NCBI GenBank assembly: GCA_003695215.1
Contig: RFIM01000093.1
Location: forward strand, 1 to 6,763
DNA: 6,763 bases
Direction of reading: 5' to 3'
Origin: Chloroflexota bacterium
GTDB lineage: Bacteria; Chloroflexota; Anaerolineae; Aggregatilineales; UBA2796
Part shown: piece by piece, positions 5,820 through 6,763 of the stretch
Layout of the letters: every line of letters starts with the position of its first letter
Position numbering within the stretch: position 1 is the stretch's first letter
Made by a program: the position numbers and the translations under genes
The notes under the pieces: model-generated
Told to the model about the DNA's origin: nothing
What the model saw: only the letters and a program-made list of their open reading frames with translations
Database searches by the model: none

Positions 5820-6476
5820 TTGGCGCGTCCCTAACAGGATGAGCAGCGCGCTCAGGGCACAAAAGGCGCCCAACATCAGCGCAGCGTCTTGCCAGAAGCG
5901 GCTCGGGAAGAGCCGTATCAGCGTATCCGACATAAAGAAGCGCCACGTGCCTTCCGCGAAGAACAAGTTGTGGAAGCTATCGAAGAAGTGATCCCAATCC
6001 AGCAGGATGTAGCCGATCAGCGCCGCCAGCAATAGCCAGGTGAGTATAGCGCCGCCGCGCAAGCCGCGCCGCAGCGTCTCGCGCCCTTCAGGCGTGCGCA
6101 GCAAGATCAGCGAGCCAAGCACAGCGAACGCGCCAAGCACAGCCAAAGCCAGCATCGCCGCTTGTGTCACCTGCTGCACGTCCACCATGTGCTGCACTTC
6201 GCGCGCATTGAAGAGCGGCGTGCCATCAGGGAAAGTCAAACTGGCCAGGAAGCTCGGCGGCGCGCCGTTGAGCAAGAATTGCACAGCATATGGCGCGTAG
6301 CGCAGCCGATCGGCGAGCGTGAAGCCGTAGGGATCGGCGGGAAAATCAGGCATGCGGTAGGCCAACGCCAAATATGGCTCGCTCATCAGCAAGCGCACGC
6401 CAACTAGCACCAGCAAAATTGGCGTCAGCCACGCGATCAGCGCGCTCAGCCATTGGCTCAATCGAAATAGCCGCAT
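5802..6476 (-). CDS. TIGR01906/DUF1461 integral membrane protein, Lit-like lipoprotein intramolecular transacylase
   Basis: From the ATG at 6476 the protein has 224 residues and four hydrophobic segments (about 10-31, 104-126, 142-160, 196-216), with an outer domain between the first two. It carries the family blocks LFNAREVQHMVDV (88-100, His96) and DWDHFFDSFHNLFFAEGTW (160-178, His169), then TLIRLFPSRFW. In Firmicutes, Lit of this family moves the sn-2 acyl chain of a diacylated lipoprotein to the N-terminal cysteine amine, giving a lyso-form; two histidines spaced like His96 and His169 are, from memory, in its active site. Whether a Chloroflexota member does the same is inference. The start overlaps the preceding gene by 19 bases; ATG at 6485 (227 residues) is the alternative, but its only purine tract abuts the codon. 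The much longer reading up to 6620 is antifamily in length and is rejected. Confidence 0.8.
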   Translation of the reverse strand: MRLFRLSQWLSALIAWLTPILLVLVGVRLLMSEPYLALAYRMPDFPADPYGFTLADRLRYAPYAVQFLLNGAPPSFLASLTFPDGTPLFNAREVQHMVDVQQVTQAAMLALAVLGAFAVLGSLILLRTPEGRETLRRGLRGGAILTWLLLAALIGYILLDWDHFFDSFHNLFFAEGTWRFFMSDTLIRLFPSRFWQDAALMLGAFCALSALLILLGTRQRAQRL

Positions 6477-6763
6477 CGCGTCCATCTCAAGTTTCTGAAC
6501 AAGCCCTGGTAGCCTTCCACGCGCCGAATCAAGGCGCCATTTGCGTTCACAATCTCTAGCGTAACCTGCGCGCCATTGACGGCTTGCGTGAAGGCCAAAT
6601 AAACGCCATCTGCCGACCACAACGGATCGCCTAGGCCGCTCAAATTCTCCCGTATCAAATGCCAGGTGCCGTTCGGCTTGGCGATGTACAGCCGTTCGGC
6701 GCCGATCTGACCGACCTTCAGCGCTACAAAGCCGCTGCTGGGCGCTAGGAAAGCCTGTGGATA
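6458..6763 (-). CDS. WD40-like (PD40/TolB-like) beta-propeller protein, C-terminal 101 residues, runs off right edge
   Basis: The frame is open from the right edge to TGA at 6460-6458. The fragment carries a clear propeller blade, 'GDPLWSADGVYLAFTQ' (45-60), the pattern seen in TolB-type and PD40 repeats, followed by strands LEIVNANGALIRRV, and an earlier blade segment LAPSSGFVALKV. It ends CGYFD. The N-terminus is missing, so export signal, lipobox and any extra domain cannot be judged. Its last 19 bases overlap the Lit-like gene, suggesting co-transcription. The fold is shared with the left-edge protein, but they need not be close paralogues. No catalytic motif is visible; binding or structural roles at the envelope are typical of the fold. 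Confidence 0.7.
   Translation of the reverse strand, partial: YPQAFLAPSSGFVALKVGQIGAERLYIAKPNGTWHLIRENLSGLGDPLWSADGVYLAFTQAVNGAQVTLEIVNANGALIRRVEGYQGLFRNLRWTRCGYFD

Noticed and set aside
6477..6620. N-terminal extension of the Lit-like protein up to 6620
   Set aside because: The extra 48 residues are basic, have no family match and lie within the propeller gene's coding sequence in another frame.

Overview
The window looks like a stretch of a Chloroflexota chromosome, most likely an Anaerolineae-type lineage. This rests on style rather than a marker gene: moderately high GC, an extracellular Thr/Pro-rich linker of the 'PTATNTPRPTAT' kind, a long GT-C glycosyltransferase with a beta-rich C-terminal module, a C39-like peptidase fused to TPR repeats, a SbsA-type Ig domain joined to a WD40-like propeller, and a TIGR01906/Lit membrane protein. 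All of these are common in that phylum. The assignment is an inference. There is no rRNA, tRNA, CRISPR array or insertion sequence.

Layout. Positions 1-4080 hold three minus-strand genes read right to left: a membrane-anchored C39-like cysteine peptidase with TPR repeats (2539-4080), a family-39 GT-C glycosyltransferase (560-2518, 20 bp after it), and the start of an Ig-like/beta-propeller protein (1-560, GTG start overlapping the previous stop by one base). They form a tight envelope or exported-protein cluster. Positions 4167-5053 hold a two-gene minus-strand operon, NUDIX hydrolase then RidA, joined by an ATGA overlap and preceded by a well-formed sigma-70-type promoter at 5089-5117. A 268-bp AT-richer divergent intergenic region separates it from a plus-strand low-molecular-weight protein tyrosine phosphatase (5322-5795). 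That gene runs convergently into a Lit/DUF1461 membrane protein (5802-6476, minus), with only 6 bp between the stops and a strong hairpin there. The Lit-like gene overlaps the end of another minus-strand WD40-like propeller protein that continues past the right edge.

How the genes may work together. NUDIX and RidA fit metabolite repair: removal of damaged or signalling nucleotides and of reactive enamines/imines. The C39-TPR, GT39 and Ig/propeller genes act at or outside the membrane and may share one transcript. The Lit-like gene would act on diacylated lipoproteins. The phosphatase is a regulatory enzyme with no visible kinase partner here.

I see no frank defence system or mobile element. 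The most interesting points are the Lit homologue next to a propeller protein, the C39-TPR/GT39/Ig-propeller cassette, and the unnamed C-terminal module on the glycosyltransferase. No intergenic stretch exceeds 300 bp.
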